From Steromphala cineraria (lineage: Eukaryota > Mollusca > Gastropoda > Trochida > Trochidae): a DNA stretch of 64,000 nt. How positions within the stretch are numbered: position 1 is the first letter of the stretch; every line of letters starts with the position of its first letter. A program made the position numbers and the translations under genes. This document shows positions 12,526 through 28,900 of the stretch, in pieces. The stretch is from assembly GCA_916613615.1 (NCBI GenBank), contig OU744721.1, positions 81,969,060 through 82,033,059 of the forward strand, given 5' to 3'. Under the pieces are notes generated by a model that saw only the letters and a list, made by a program, of their open reading frames with translations, did no database searches and was not told where the DNA came from.

Positions 12526-15500
12526 TCAGTCCATCTCCTGTCTGATGCTGTCCAGGAAGGACATCCCCGTCTCCTCCATCTTGTGGTGTTGCTCCTCGTA
12601 CATCCGCCGCTTCTCCTGCAGACACATACCGTACATCGTCAGAATGATACGTAGATGATTTCATTATTAGATTTCATTTTGCTATGTGCCATATCATTTG
12701 GGCCAGGAATAGCATACAAGTCTAATAAGGGTAATAAGGGTTCTTTTGCTTTGTGGTAATAACCCTTTGCATCGTCCATGAAACAGAATAGTCTTAAAAA
12801 CAGGACTTACATATAATTAATCATATACACCCTGATATGTACAAACTACAACAACATGGATGTTGGATAACATTGCTTTTGATTGTGCTCAAGAAGAACT
12901 AATGTGAAAATAGACATGTCTTACAAAGAAAACTGCTAAAGGCTTTGTAATACCTTCATCTTCCAATATCATCAATGAAAAAGACAAAATCACATGGGAC
13001 CTAAAAAAATCAGCCTAATTACAATATGTCCTAGATAAGCTTTCTTGGGTGATTATGATAGCTCAGTTTCCAATGACTCAAACTTTTAAGGTTGACAAAT
13101 AGACTAATATTTAGTCTCAGAAGTATTTTTTTCAATATTGACAATATTATTAAACAACTCATCCATGTATTATAACAAAATGGAGCCAAGAAGATGCTTT
13201 AATTTGCTGAGCGATCTAGACTTGCTATACTTTTCTAGCTGGGTTGGTCATAAATCAAATACTTTTGCTTTAGGGTCTGGAAGACAGACTAGTTGACAAA
13301 CTGACCTTTAGTTCTGGAGCGTTGGTCTGCTTGACACTGACACTCGAGTCATCATCACTTCCTGCCGCTGCACTGTGGGATGTGTTGCTCGCCTGCAAAT
13401 AACCATCATAACAGTTTCAGATGTATCAAACTTATGAAAAACAAACATATTCATGGGCTGAAGTGCTAAAGATAACAAAGGATGACAATGTAATTTATGC
13501 TCACCTTGTCATCTTTCCAGTTTGCTTCTTTATTTGAGGATTGACCACTGAAAAAAGGGATGTCATATTTAATAATTAATTTTTCAATGTATGTAAATTG
13601 GATGTTCCTTGGATGTTGCCCACATATAACCTTCATCAATGTACTTATAAACACTTCTGAATGTATCGAATGATCCATTTTCATCTAACTTTTATAAATG
13701 TCTTCGATGGAATAAAAACATAAGAAAAACATTTCATCATTATCACTGCATAAAATAACAACATTGCTCTAACATTAATGTAAGTAAAGTATGTAAGTGA
13801 TGCTTCTTAAAACAGGCCTTTGAAAGAATAAAACATCTCATCTTTATCAAGGCAAGTAATGGACTACATTGCTCTAGCATTATGGAAAGGAACGTATCCT
13901 GGTAATGCTTCTTATAGACACGCTTTTGAAAGAATAAAACATAAAAAACATTTTATCGTTATCAAGGCATATATAATGGATGTATATATAAGCATTATGG
14001 TAAGTGAAGTATCCTGGTAATGCTTCCTTAAGACAGGAATGTTTTATATCAACAAGGTGCCCTACCCCTGCATCTGAGAGAAGCTGCTGTGTGGGTTCTG
14101 GAGCTCCTTCTGACACACACGCAGGAAGTCCGTCACGCTGTCTTGCTGGTACTCATCCGACACGTCGATGGGCGTCCGCTTGAATGAGTCCTCCGTGTCG
14201 ATCCGCGCCCTGTTGGCTACCAGCCACTTGACACACTCCAGGAATCCACTGCAGATAGAGAGGGTAGGATAGATGAGTAACATGTGATGACGTGATGAAG
14301 TGTGATGAAAAGGCAAATGTTCATGATTGAAAAGTTAAAGAAAACATCTTGGTTTGGCAAAACATTCACTTTTTATACGATGTAAACCTCTACAAGCTCA
14401 ATGGAAAAGTTTTGACTTTCAATAGTGAGACATAAGGCACCAATTAGGCTAGAAATCAACGAAGAACAGCAGTTTCAACAAGCTCTACTCTTTTTTTAGC
14501 AATGTTTAAAGTTATCAAAGATAGGAGCCTGCTTACAATATACATTCGACAATTTTACTGCAAATGATGACCTAAATTGAAAGGTTTAAGCATGAGTGGG
14601 GTCCACCTACCCTCTAGCTGCCAGGTGTAGAGGAGTCTGCTGATCCACCGTTCTACAGGTGATAGCAGCACCCATAGCCGACAGCACCTGCAAGAAGACA
14701 ATCATCCTTGTAAACATTTTTATAAAACTCTTCTGTACCCTTCTCGTTTGAAGTATGATATCAGTTTTTGCATGAAAATAAAAATGTGTTATGGCCCTAC
14801 ATCAGAATTGCAGATGAATCCTACACGAAAAGGAAGACCATTTAAACAAATCTAGATAATGAAATGTTCGAAGTGTCCTTCAAACAAATAAAATGTTCCT
14901 AACAGTATTTAACCATGTAAATACCATGATTTTCAATCTGTATCTCTCATACAATTCTTACTTAATCAAGAAGGATCAGCTAGGCAAGTACATACCATCA
15001 TAGCGTTGACATGTCCATTCATGGCAGCCACGTGTATGGGAGTGTATCCTGTGCGGGTCTCGATGTTGAGGTCTACTCCACTAGTGGTCAGCCACTTGAT
15101 CACATCGATGTAACCGGTAGCAGAGGCATGGTGCAGAGGGGTCCAACCACTCTCGTCTTTGGAACTGGAGAAAATGATAAATCATAAATGACAAAGATTC
15201 TCAATATGACCACATTGATTATGAATGATTTATTCAAATTTGATATGATACACTAGTGAAGGAACTTTAAGGCAGAAAAGGAATCAGAACATACAACAAA
15301 AATACATATAAAGAAACATAACATGATGATATAACAATACCATGGCAAATGAAAAGGCAGTGATGAACCAAGGGATATACATTATTATTTGATATGTAAT
15401 TAAAATAAAGATTTGGAAGGTGTACAAAAATATCAACACTTGTTTTGAAGCCTTCATGTTTGTAACATCATAAACAATTTATGTAACATTATATTTCATA

Positions 15501-18500
15501 GCTAATAAGAACCGTGTGAGTTTTGATATCAACAAAAGTCAATCTTGCAGATACCACACATAAGCTTAGATGAAAGAAGACATGACTCACTCCTTCATCT
15601 CGGGGAAGTGCTGCAGCAGCTCCTTGAGACGGTCGAGATGTCCCCGTCTGGCGGCGTCATGCACGGACTCTCCTCTCAACATCTTCTTCTCCATCTCTCG
15701 CTCCTCCTCATCCTTCTGCCGACTCTCGCTGCTCACCGCCGTTATTGCTGCCTGTGTTGTAAAGTTATTTCATTAGATGAAGCGACTAGGACAATAATTC
15801 ATTGAAAGAGTCTTAACTTCATTACACTTAGGTAAAAAAAGAGTCACTTCATTTCTCCTGGCTCAGTTACAAACAATGCGTGGTCACATTTAGGGATGTT
15901 CTTGGAATGATGAGACACTATGTAAATAGTGTCTCATGTCCTTAATATGATGATCCTGTTATATTAAGCATTGCTATATAATTCCTCCTCAGTGTAAATT
16001 TGAATTGAATTGAAGGATATCATAGTATTAAGTACACTTAAACAAACTAGAGGATCATTTATCCTTGTCTCACCTTGTAACCAGCCAGATATTCCTCCTG
16101 ACCCTTCTTCTTTTCATCTTCTTCTTCTTCTCCCACCTTCTCCCCCTGTCTTCTCGTGGCCGACTTCTTCCCATCCTTGCTGCGGAAGGTGAAGGTCGGC
16201 CCAGTCCCGGTCCTGCTCTCAGCCTTCACTGGCTGCTTGGATCTGGCCTTGGGTTTCCCTTTGCCCCCCTTAGATCCTTTGGAGGAACCAGTCTTCTCCT
16301 TCACAGAAACCACAGCAGCTTCATCAGGGTCTGACTCAGAGTCAAAGCTTGTTGAATATTCTGAATCGTCCTTTGTCTTCTTCTTCCTGCCCCGACCTCC
16401 TGACTTGCTCTGGTTGGCCTTGATGCTGCTCTTGTCATGTTTGACTACAACAGGGTAGGAATCATCCTCTGACGTCTCATGGCGGGCACTGGCTTTGATC
16501 TGGGAGGCACGCGGTGATTTTAAGGCTGTGGACAAATGGATATGTGGAGATAACTTTAGCATCTCTATATGCTTCTCTTCTACCTTTCAAAGAAAGGATA
16601 ACTGATAATTATGTAGATGGATGACTGTCAACTGACCTACTATTACCAGAAATGTGGATAAATGGATGTTTGCAATAATTTGAACATTGTGAAGATTATT
16701 CAACATTGAATAAGTGTTGGTTTTTAATCCTTAAAATTACTTTGAATCCAAATTGAAACATTGTCATCTATAAGTTCAAGATATTCTGATAAGTGGGTGC
16801 CGGTACATAGCATCAGACTGTTACTGAATTCAAACCATTTTCTTATACAACAAAATTCTCAAACTGACACATATTCCTTTTTCTTTTCAGCCCATACACA
16901 AATCCTTGTTTCTAATCTAACTAGAAGAATGTCAGTTGACGTACCATCAACGAAGGCTCTGTCCCTGTGAGTTGGCAGGGTTCTGTATGTGTGTCTATCA
17001 GCATCGTGTTCCGAGAGCCACTGGTTACAGGGGAACTCGTAGATCCTCTTGCCGTGCATGTCTGACACTGTCACACTGTCCAGGAACCACGCATTGCCTA
17101 CAGCAACATATAGGCAATAGTTATTTTATTGATGGCTCATTTCCATATCGAAAACTAAGTACATCTGAGGAAAACAAATTGTTATGAAGTTCTCTAGCAT
17201 TATTCTTTAAGGAATACTCTTACCCGGTAATTAACTTTGTCAATACAGGAAATATATCCATTTTCTAAACCTACTGTCAAAATGAAGGATAACTGGAGCA
17301 TTCGTGAGAATGAAAATATATATACCAAAGAAAAAGAAAACACAAATGATATCTTACTGAGTTCAGTTCTGTCATGGCCGATTTTGATCTTCCTCAGCTT
17401 TCCAACATGATGGGCAGCAATCATAAATAGGTCCTCCTGGGGAGAGAGGACGACGTATAGAAGATAAATTAGATGAATCATAAGACTGTACTCCTTGGAC
17501 GGACGACAAGAGGTGACAATTTTAACTAAGATGAAACCATTTTAATCATAAGAAGAGTGGGGTATAATTACCTGAGTAGGAACCATCAGATTATCATGTC
17601 TTGGGAAAAGATTTAAGGTTTCGATTGTTCCCATTTAAATTGTTTGCAACCAATCACCAAATCAATTTTTGTTATAACAAGACTTAAGTAAAAATGTTAT
17701 TCAAAGTTTGCACCTGAGCATCTAAGCATCATCTCATGTTAGATGTCTCTGCTACCTTGATCAATTTGTATATTTATCATTTTATGCTCTTGTACCACCG
17801 TTGGTGGCAATTTGAGTAAATAAGTGAATCTGAATCTGAAGAGGAAGAAAATTTAACCAAAGTCATCTACAAACCTTTCCCTTCTGGAAGGCAACCTTGT
17901 TAGACTTGGACTCCCCGAGAGTGATCTCCTTGGTGCGACCGAGCTCCCCGTACAGTGTGAGTTTGATATCAGCCCTGGTGCTGGCCCCGATGGTGTTGCC
18001 GGTCCTCACGTACACCTGGTACTCACTCCACGGACCCTGCTTCACCTCATCCTCCTCCTGCAGGGGCAACAGACAGTAGTCACCATGGGAACTTAAGATT
18101 AGTGTTTTTAGGATATGAAATAAGCCAATAAGAAGCAACAGCAAATTGGTATTTCGTAGATAACATGGAAGAAAAATGATCAATACTAACCAGGGTTGGC
18201 AGACAGGCCTTATTCGCTGTTTTAATATTTTTTGGCAGAGGTATGTTCCTTTTAAGGCTCATTAGACATTCATAGTAAACACATGGTGACATTTCAAACA
18301 ACAGGCCAATTAAACCAAGATGAGAGATGTTTATTAACTGACTGAATCTCTGATAGATTTCTAGAAATCAATTCACATTTTGAAGTTATCTTATCCAGAA
18401 AATACTCTTACCGGTTCATATTCCTGTATGAGTCTGGTCTCGGTCTGTATGCCGATCTCGTCCTGTTCCCCGGTGGTTTGTGTGGTCTCCTGAACCCTCA

Positions 18501-21500
18501 CATTGTCATTGACCTTCAACTCCGGAACATTGATGATGGTCTGTGAGTGATACCTCGCAGATGAAGGTCTCTCGTCTCGTTCTCTAGACCGGTCCGAGTC
18601 TAGGGACTGACGACTCCCAGACTTCTTCTTCCTGCGTGAGGCGGGGGGCAGACGCTCCATGTTGACGTCGGAGGTTGAGGTGGAGTGGGTGTAGGAGGAG
18701 TGGAGGGAAGTGGAGGCGGAGTCCGATGGGGTCGGGGAGCGATGCCGGTACACACGCTTGCTGGTGGGGCGACTCGACGGGTGGCTGGAGTAGGGACGTC
18801 TTGTGCTCCTTGTAGCGGGGAAAACATCATGTTAAAGGATATGTTCCTGATGGGTTCTAGTTGCTAGGTTCTATGACAAAGCTACAGGTATGAATGAACT
18901 ACTTCTTTATTAAGAACAGCAAAATTTTCAGGATTTTCTGGATATATTTTCACAATGAATACTCCCTTATTCAGAAAAAATGTCTGTTCTTATGTATATC
19001 ACTTCTAAATGACCTTCAACCTTTTACATTTATTAAAAAGAAATTGGACACACATTATCATAATTTGTATGTGTAGGTAAAGATTCATTTATTCCTTGAC
19101 ACAAAATTGTTAATCATACTGTGTATCATTTACAGTATAAAGTGCACAAACTAAACTGTCACATTTTAACTCATACATCTCCACACATGCAATATGTTTC
19201 TTCATCTTCTTCATCTTCAGATGGATAATAAAGTACACTATTGAAAATGCACCTTTGAATTTACCAGGACTGAATTCCCTGTCTTTAATCATATATGAGT
19301 ATTTCTTTCAATAACTTAATATCCCATTAGACATAAGTAAGGAATAGAAATCTGATATTGAAAGCAAGATATCAAAATATATATACTCACACATGAAATT
19401 AACTTTTTGGAAACGAAATAATCCACAAATATTTTGAACTACTTTATAAAACTCCTGGCCAGGGAGTATGAAAGAACATGATTGAACAGTGAGTCCAACC
19501 TATATGTGGTCAAATTACCTGTAATTGTCTGATAACATCAAACAAAGGTACACCTACTCAACAGAGTGAAACTATCAGATTAAGAACTTCCACTTACTTG
19601 GAGTTTCTACCAACATAGCTGTCATCATAGGCCTGAAATATAACAAGGTCAATTGAGTTTCATAAGTAGTCAGTACTTAATGTAAAAGAGAAACTGAGTT
19701 GAAATCTTTAATGAGAACCTATCAAGGTGACCAGTTTTAAAGTCATCAGATGAACAATTATGGTCAGCAAAGCCTGTTTTCATAAAATTCTCTTATAGTA
19801 AATCTTTAATTTCTATTTGCAAGTGTACACCAACGTGAAAACAGCGTATCAGAGGGGTTTAATTATAAAGTAAAAAAGACTTTATTTGCAAAAAAATCTA
19901 TATTATTGTTATCTAAAACTTGCTATGAATCAAGTATTTTATTTGCTTTATTGAACCATAAAATATTTAAGACATCTACAGAGTTAGTGGAGTTTAGAGT
20001 TTAATGACAAATTCTGGATAACGTCATTGTAGAGGGGGAAAAATCATTCTTTTATTTTAAAAAACATTCATGAATAAACAATAATTAAGAGATAAGCAAC
20101 ACATGGCTACCTTCGCCTGCTCCTGAGGCACACGTCGACCATGAATGTCCCAGGTATATTTTGCTGTTGCCGGCCGCTTGCCATCTGTTTTACTTGGCTG
20201 TTAATAAATTGTAGGTATTTACTTCAATGCAAAATGCTGTATCGCTTAATTTCTTTTCAGGAATGAGTTGTGTAAATGTTCAAACAACATAAAACAGTGG
20301 AAAAGGCTCGCATTTGCTAATTTTGTTGAAATAGTTTCTATTAAGAAAATAGTTTCTATTCTATAAGAATGATTTCAATGTTTCTATACAAATGGAAAAT
20401 AAAAACCAAAACTATAGAGTAAAAAAACGGTTTACATTTTAAGGAAAATTAGTACTATTTTGCATAGGTTGAACAAAAATATACAATTTAAAGGTTTTTA
20501 AGAAATCAAAAAGTTTTTCATATAAGCGTTATTTCCAGAAATAAAATAAGGTAGGGGAATAAAATCAAATAATGTAAATGATATCATACATTGATTACAT
20601 CATCACACATAACATGTATATACATACACATTGCATCTCTGACAAGTAAGAATGGCTAAAATCAAAGATGCAAGCTAAGACAGTACATGTGACCATTACT
20701 TCAAACAACCATTGATTATTGCAGCTTTTATAATCTTCGGTACAAATTGAATGAACGTGAACACACTAAAAAATGTTATATTCCTGGAAGATGTAATATG
20801 AGTTGCTTAGAGGACATTTTGACAAAGATAGACTGAAAGCATGTTGACAAAGAATAGGAAAGCTCATTAAATTCATAATAAAAGATATCAACAAGTAACA
20901 CTTTTATGGAAAACATTTCGTCGAAAAAAAGAAAAAAGAAACGAAAATTATTTCCATTACATGACATTACATATAACAAAAATTCATTAAAGACATTTTC
21001 TTTAAAAAAGATAGAAATTTATTTTTCAGATCCATCACCGATGACTCTCTAGAAAGGTTCCATCACCAATAATAAGGAATTCATCCTTCCCATAAAATTT
21101 TATAAGCAAATTCCGCTTTGAAGGGGAGGTAAGAATGGAAGGGATCAAACCAGAATACCTGTATCAAAGACATGAGCCCATAGTAACAAAGACCAACACG
21201 CATACATGTACATTCCCATAACAATGCAACAACAGGCAGCTCATGTTACAGCATGAACTAAGCCAACTAGCCCACACTGTATATACACTGTATATATAGG
21301 AAGGTAAGAACACACAGGTATGGAGGTATGTACGTATACCTGTCCAGATTTGCTCAAGAGACGAGACTCCTCCTCATCTATACCTGGGAAGCCATCTACT
21401 GACGTCTACAACACAAGCCCACTACCGTCTTAGTCAAGAGGGACTTCATAATGACTGATTTATTTTTTCAATCGCTTTTTTTCTACTCATTGTTGGTCCC

Positions 21501-22891
21501 GATTTAGTCAGCAAGTTACTTCTTAAGTTCATCCAATAATCAAACACAATAGTTGAATCCATTGAAGCATATTCTCAAAACTCCACTATGATTGTTCTTT
21601 TTCATGTTAAATTGTTTTTTGACTTATTTATTTTCATTTTTTCATGGATCAGATTACGAAAATAACAAAATTATTGAAAATGGTATCAGAGATGTCAAGG
21701 ATAGAGTTACCAAATGAGTAACTTCCTTACGAGAAATTTCAGTCACTTGAATAAGTCAAAATGACCTTTTTATAAGGGTTATGTGATTATAAATATATAG
21801 CAAAAATGAATAGAATAAAATTATGACTCAAATGGATAAAGCATTGCATGTTTTAGTAGTACCGGTAAATATGAAAGCAGGCAATATGCATTGATGTGGA
21901 GTTACCCTCACCGAGTCAGCTAGCCTTCAAACCAGCTTTTGCAAATTTTCTCAAAAAGCTTATGCCTTTATAAAGTGCCAACAAAAAATTGCTGTCAATG
22001 TCAATATCTTAAATGGACAACTTTCATAAAGTACAAGTTGTTTTTATTTTGATGTAACTATAAAAGACCTCTGACATTGTCAACAAAATGTTTTTTATTT
22101 CACAGCATTGATCTAGTGTACTTCAGGGGAAATTTATATTTTTCCTCAACCAAAACTCTTTCTATTACAGAGATCTTTCATTATGGTAATATATCAAATT
22201 CAAATTCAAAATGTTATTTTATGAACAATGATTTTCATTGGAAACTTGATAAAAAAAAATTTTCCACTAACTCTTCCATATTACATCTGAATATTTTAAA
22301 AAAAAACAGAACAAAATAATATATATCACACAGATCAAACATAGAATTAGATATCAAAAGACAGATGAATGGACAGTAACTCCTCTACAAAACTTTGATC
22401 ATAGTTTGTGTTTTATCATGAAAATGATTGACAAAACTGAGAGTCATGAAATGACCGTTCACAAACATTATATTACTTGGCAACATTACAAGTAAGAGAG
22501 TTTGGTTTATGAAGGAATAATATAGTTTCCCCTGGACACCTGAAATCATGCAAGCCCAATTATAATACCTGCAACAGTGTTGTAAAGTAACGATCCATCA
22601 GTATATCCTGAACACCAGGTAAACAATCAGTAAACACATGGTAGGTGTGAATATATATATATATATATATATAAGAAAGAGTAAACATCAGATGGTTCGG
22701 ACTGGATCAATCTTCTTTAATACGATGAATTCATTTCGACCATTAATAATTGCTTTGTTCCTGTATAAGTATACCGGTATGTTACCTTCCATTTGTAATC
22801 ATACTTGACAAGACCCACATAATGGTCGAAATGAATTCATCGTATTAAAGAAGATTGATCCAGTCTGAACCATCTGATGTTTACTCTTTAC

Positions 22892-22938
<47 letters not shown>

Positions 22939-25900
22939 AAGGTCTTTCTGGTTTAGGCAATGTCTTTAGCTATTTTCAAATACCTCTATTGATAAAAACA
23001 TTAATTCTATTTTAATGTCAATGATTCAAACCAATCAGTGATATAAGAACATACCGGTAATCAAAATACTGACCAGTTAATCAAAAGATATCACATGAAA
23101 AAAAACCCAACCTTATAGATAGCTTGTCGTATTAAAATTAGGTTGATGGCAAAATTGATTACTACTTGATTTCTTTCTTGACATATTTCTTAATGTATCT
23201 ATGCAAATAAACAAACCATACAGGTCATACCAAGTGTAAAGGTTTGAATTGTCTAGGCTAGTAGGGTACATTGTGAGTGCTATGTAGCACCTAGGTGTAC
23301 AAAGAAGGTCCAAGCTCTACCAATATCTCACCTCAAAAGGTCTTGGTGCCGTCTGCTTCCCACTGACTGGGCGGCCATTTTGTTCTACACTCTCCTGAAT
23401 AAAGATGATTTCATTTAAAGAAGGTCAGTTTCAAATAAAAAATCTGTATATGAAATACAATGTTTCCTATATTGAATTACTTCAAGTAATGCCTTATGTG
23501 TTCCCATTTACCTATTTAACAACTTGTAATTCAGTTTTACAATGGTGAAATAACTATGGAAGATTAGACAAAATATCCAGAACCCACAGGTTAACAGTAA
23601 AGCTTATTATTGCTTGCCAAATTTACAGAAATATTTCAAAGGTAAGAGAATGTGAAACTATACAAGATATATCTTAGAACTTAAGAAACTAAAAATTTCT
23701 GAAAGCTTGAATTCAAAATGAATTTTCTATTTCTGCTTATCTGTAAGAATGTGTACCACCTTATAAGTGATAAAAAAGACTTGTTTTTCACAATAAGTTT
23801 TCTTCACTCACAGTAGCAATGAGGAGTTTGGTGGCAGCATTGACGAGTCTCTCGGCCTCGCCCCGGGACACGTTCTGGGAAGGCACGGTGCGCAGGACGG
23901 GCCAGCCACCCTTGATGGGTCTGGAATAGCACAAGACTTAGCAATCACTGGGAAAGGACATTGGGAATACTACTAAGGATTTTTTCATAATGTGACTACC
24001 AATCTTGAAAGGTTGATAATAGTGTGTAGAATGGACTAGCAATCAGAGGGAAAGGACATTGGATATACTACTATGGATATTCACATAATTTGACTACAAA
24101 TCATGCTGGGGTGATAATATTGCTTAAAATGGGCTAGCGAGCGATGGGTCTTTAATAGTTAGAGATTGTCGTTAAAGGAAAGAGCAATAGACAAATTATG
24201 TTGGTGAACTTAATATTTTTTACCTTCATCAATTGATTTGGTAAATCACTTTCCTAATGTAAATAATGACTTATCAAATGAAATTTAACGAGTACAACAT
24301 TTTGAAAAACAAAGAACCTGGTGTTCTTATTTAGAAACTATGACATAAATGTTAACAAAATTGTTATTGAGTTTGTTTGTACAAATTATCAATCGAGTCA
24401 TACTATCTGTTCTCCTAGCGCACTGTCTAAACAATATGTAATGTATATAGATGCAAAGGTTAAAGAAAACAAACAGTTTAAATGCAAAGTAGATAAAACA
24501 ATGAATGTCAGAAACTTGCATATCACTGATAAGTAAACACAAACAAAACAACATTCCATAAAAATATAGCATTGATATATTATCTTTCATTCAACAAGAG
24601 ACTATATCAATCTTAACATTCATGAACAACAATCATTCATAAGGTTATTCTGTTTCCAATCATGTTTTCAGTGTTAAGTCTACCTCTAAGATGTACATAT
24701 ATATTTACTTTTTATTGGGAGACTTGAAAGGCACATTGTGGCTAGTAACTTCGGGCCGCAGATTTTTGGTACTGGCTGTGTAGATGTAGAAGTACTCTGG
24801 CAGTGTGTGCTGAAACAGGCAGGCAAGTCATACAGACATGAATGTACAGGAAAACAAATATTAAACATCCCTCTCTTATCATACAAATACTAATATTCCT
24901 TCAAGAATGGGCTAGACCGATTGTAACTCTTCAACTGTTTGTGGAATGGTACCCAGGACCCCGTTTTACAAAAAAAAAGCGTAAATCTGCGTCTCAGTGT
25001 AATATTCAAGTGCAACTAAATTTTAGGTTTACATATGAAAGTTACTCGTAACTTAAGTTACGACTTTGTGTGAAACCAAGTCCAGGTACCTTAACTTAAG
25101 TAATTGATATAACATGACATTAAAACACATGTGTTCTAATAATTAACAAATATGACTTAACTTACTCAAATTGTTAACATTATCCAAAGAGTAGCAATTG
25201 TTTATGCAACACAGTTACTGAGTATGAAAAGATTAATATTCATTGAGAGAAGATACATTCTTCTTTGCGACCATTGCTTCTGAAATAATGAGATGATAGA
25301 AACGTAGGATATGAATATCTTCAAGAAAAAAACTAAAGGTTGCAATCATAAGCAATCATTAATTTTTATATATCAGAATCAGCATCAGAATAAGAATTTT
25401 AATAAGAATAATAATAATAGAATAATATTAGCCTCATGGCCTATAATACAGTCAAAGTATCACAGTATTAGTATACAATACAAATACATGCAGATACTAT
25501 TAGAATTACACATACCTAATATGTATAGATTTACAGTATTAACCATCACCAAAAATATGTGTATCATAATATCTAAGTTCTTAACAATACAACAAAACAT
25601 AAAGATCATAGAGTTCTGCATGAAGACAAAGGAAAAAACAAGTACCGTATTCGACGTAATAAGCGCCCTGCTGCAATAAGCGCCCCCCAAAGGGTTTTGT
25701 AATTATAGGTCTAATAACCGCCCATGTACCAGCCGTAATAAGATTATAAATTCAACGTAGTCACTTTGTTTCAAGAGAAATTAAAGGATTCATTGGCGGC
25801 AATATGTGTTATTATCTACTCAATAATGTGTAAGTATGTTTTGAACGTCTGTATCAGTTATCAAAGACAATCTAAACACAGTTCCATTTGAGTAGTCTTT

Positions 25901-28900
25901 ATTTTCGGCTGTCATTCACACAACTTGAATAAGCGCCCACCCAAGTCAATTTTTTAAGCGCCCTGGGCGCTTATTACGTCGAATACGGTAGGCCTACAAT
26001 GTCTAATAGATATCACATACAAGTGAATAGCTGTGAAAGTGATAACATAACCAAATATCAAACAAAAACACTGATTTTTTACAAACCAAAAATGGGAATG
26101 CAGTACAGGAAAAACAATGTAGAACATAAAAATACCAACAATAATCAAACAATGAATTATAGACACAAGACCACAACACACATATGAGTGCATCGGTTAG
26201 CATGCAATATCACCAACTACCTTGGATTTTTTAGATTTTCGAGCAGTTTTTGGTCTTTTCTTTCCCTCAGAAACAGGCGGTAGGTCTGGTCCATTCAGCT
26301 ATTGCAGGGATAATACACAGTTGTATTTTGACTAACAAGAAGTTAATTCTCTTACTGTTATAGCATTTAAGAGGCAATTATTGAGTTGTTGGTCACCTTC
26401 CTAGGGCCATCTTAAGCCTTTAGCGGTCATACACTTAATCAAAAAAACTTTCTAGTTTTTCCTATTCCACATGATAGAACTAAGACTTCAATCACATGTG
26501 GAGAAGTGATGATATTTCATAAAGCTTATGATAAGAAGTTGCATATTCCAAATGGAATAAAGGATTCATCAATAATTGATGCGAATCAATAACCCACATT
26601 CAATGCAGTATAAGATAGCACAGTATACAGTATTACTGTGTTCAATCAAGCACCTGCAGCTGGCTACTCACATTAACTAGGAAATTGATTTCATTGCAAC
26701 TTTTATTTACAGCCATAGATTTTTTTTATTCACTTTTAATTGACTTGCTTGAAATAACAGACATATCAATATACCTTACCCATAGTTACTAAAGTTTATC
26801 ATTCGAAAAGTAAAAGAATGTTTGTATCTTCTTGACTGAGTTTGAATTTGATAATCATAGACCTAGTATTGTTTAATAGGAGACAAGAAGAAAGAAAAAC
26901 AGCTTAAGAAATTTATCCTTCACTACCAAATTGTTTGATAACAAATTCGATCTCCCTTGATATGTAAATACCTGAGTTGATCATCCGTTAAGTTATATGC
27001 TCAATTCACACCAGAAATCAATCAGTCAAAAATAACACTTTGATGTGATGGCTTCTTGAAGAAAGGTAAACCCCTTGATACACACACCTTAATGACAGAC
27101 CAAGATGAAAGAAATATTCATGGTATTTTTAGCTCATTTTAATACCTTTATAAGAGGTATTATTTACTAAGTAAACAAGAAACACCCTGACTACTTCAAT
27201 GTATAACACAATTGCAAGAAAATTTTACCATGAATAATTACTACCTTCTGCATAACAATAGCAAAGGTATCATATTATGTTGTTCCTCTTTCCAAAAGCA
27301 ATTGTCAAGGAAGTTTTCGTTGTTTTATTTTTTCATTGTTTTCTGTTTAGTTGAGAAACCCTATCGGTACATACAGTTGCTCTACTGATATATGCTGTCT
27401 ATTGTCCTGCGTGAAGACTTATGAACCATGACAAAATGTTGATGTGACGTTATAAACATGGTACACAAACAAACAAACATGTGTGTGTACATGTAGCAAC
27501 CATTAGCAAACAAGTGAACACGCCAATGTGATCACATAAACATACAGTGAATGTGTGACTGTAGATCCCATATTTCCATAATATTAGTTTCATATGAAAA
27601 TAAAGCTTTTTGTTTAATCTTTTGAACAGGCAACCATAAGCAAACAAGTGAAATAGCCAATGTGTTGTGATCCACATAACAATACAGTGACTGTGAGGCT
27701 GAGTCAAGAACACCAACATCTGTACATCACTTATTTCATAAATATTACAAAGTTTCATACAATCATTCAGAGTTTGCTTAATCTTTTGAAATGTGTTTTT
27801 GTAAAATTAAAAGAAAACAATTTATCATCAAAAGAGGAGTCCATTACTAATACCATCAGGAGTTTAGTTCAGTTCTTAACCAGGTAAAATCCATCTTCCT
27901 ACGCAAAGCCTAAAATGCCATTTTCTGAACTGCCAGTTCGGAAACTGGTGTTTTAAGCTTTGCATAGGAAGATGGGTAAAATAAAGAAAAACCAAACAAT
28001 GTTGGATTTCAAATCAATAATTTTCTTAATTGACAAACTGCAGAATCATTTACCTAACCACAGCAGCAAGACCCACTGTGATCCATGTGACTGCCGAGTT
28101 ACTAACTAACTAGTAACTAACTACCTGTACATCTAGCTCTCACCTGAAACTCATACTTGGACATGTACTTCTTCAGTCTGTGTTTCACAGTCCTCTCGTG
28201 GGGAGCCGCGGAATAGGGGCGCTGTCAAAAAACAGGTTTTATTTAAATCATGTCACTTCTGAATAAATTATTTCATTACGAGAAAATCTTTGATAGTGTC
28301 ATTGCAAAAAATGAATTCTGATTTCGTTGAGGGTTGACTTCCTTACTCTGAGAATTTGGTTTTGTTTTGAATGTGTCATTGAAAAGCATTGTGGCAATCT
28401 GGGAATAAAAATGTGATCTCTAATGTTCGTTTTTATTAAACTTTGAATGATAATGTTCTGAAAAATAAAACACATGTACATAAATATAATGCTTGTATCA
28501 AAATTTTCTATAAATGCCAAAATGAAGATAAAGTTCAAATACCATTTGATTAAATTATTCAGAATTTCTCATATCTTAAACTAAATTTCATTATTTTGAT
28601 TACCAAAAAGTATCAAAAACCCTATCTGGTATAAAAATGTTATCATTCAATAGTCAAGTGTAAAGCCATGTCAAACATGAAACAAAACCGAAACCTGGCA
28701 CTAATTTATGGTCATTTCACCTGACATGGATTGACACTTTCTAGGACAACATCCAACACTTGGTAGCTTGGACATTATTTGAGTACTCAGCTTAAACAAG
28801 GCCAATTTCATGGTGTTATCAGAGAATAATCTTGTCTCTAGAGAAATGTCCAGCTCACTGGTTGTGCAGCACCACTGTTTACAAGTCCATTATACCAGAA

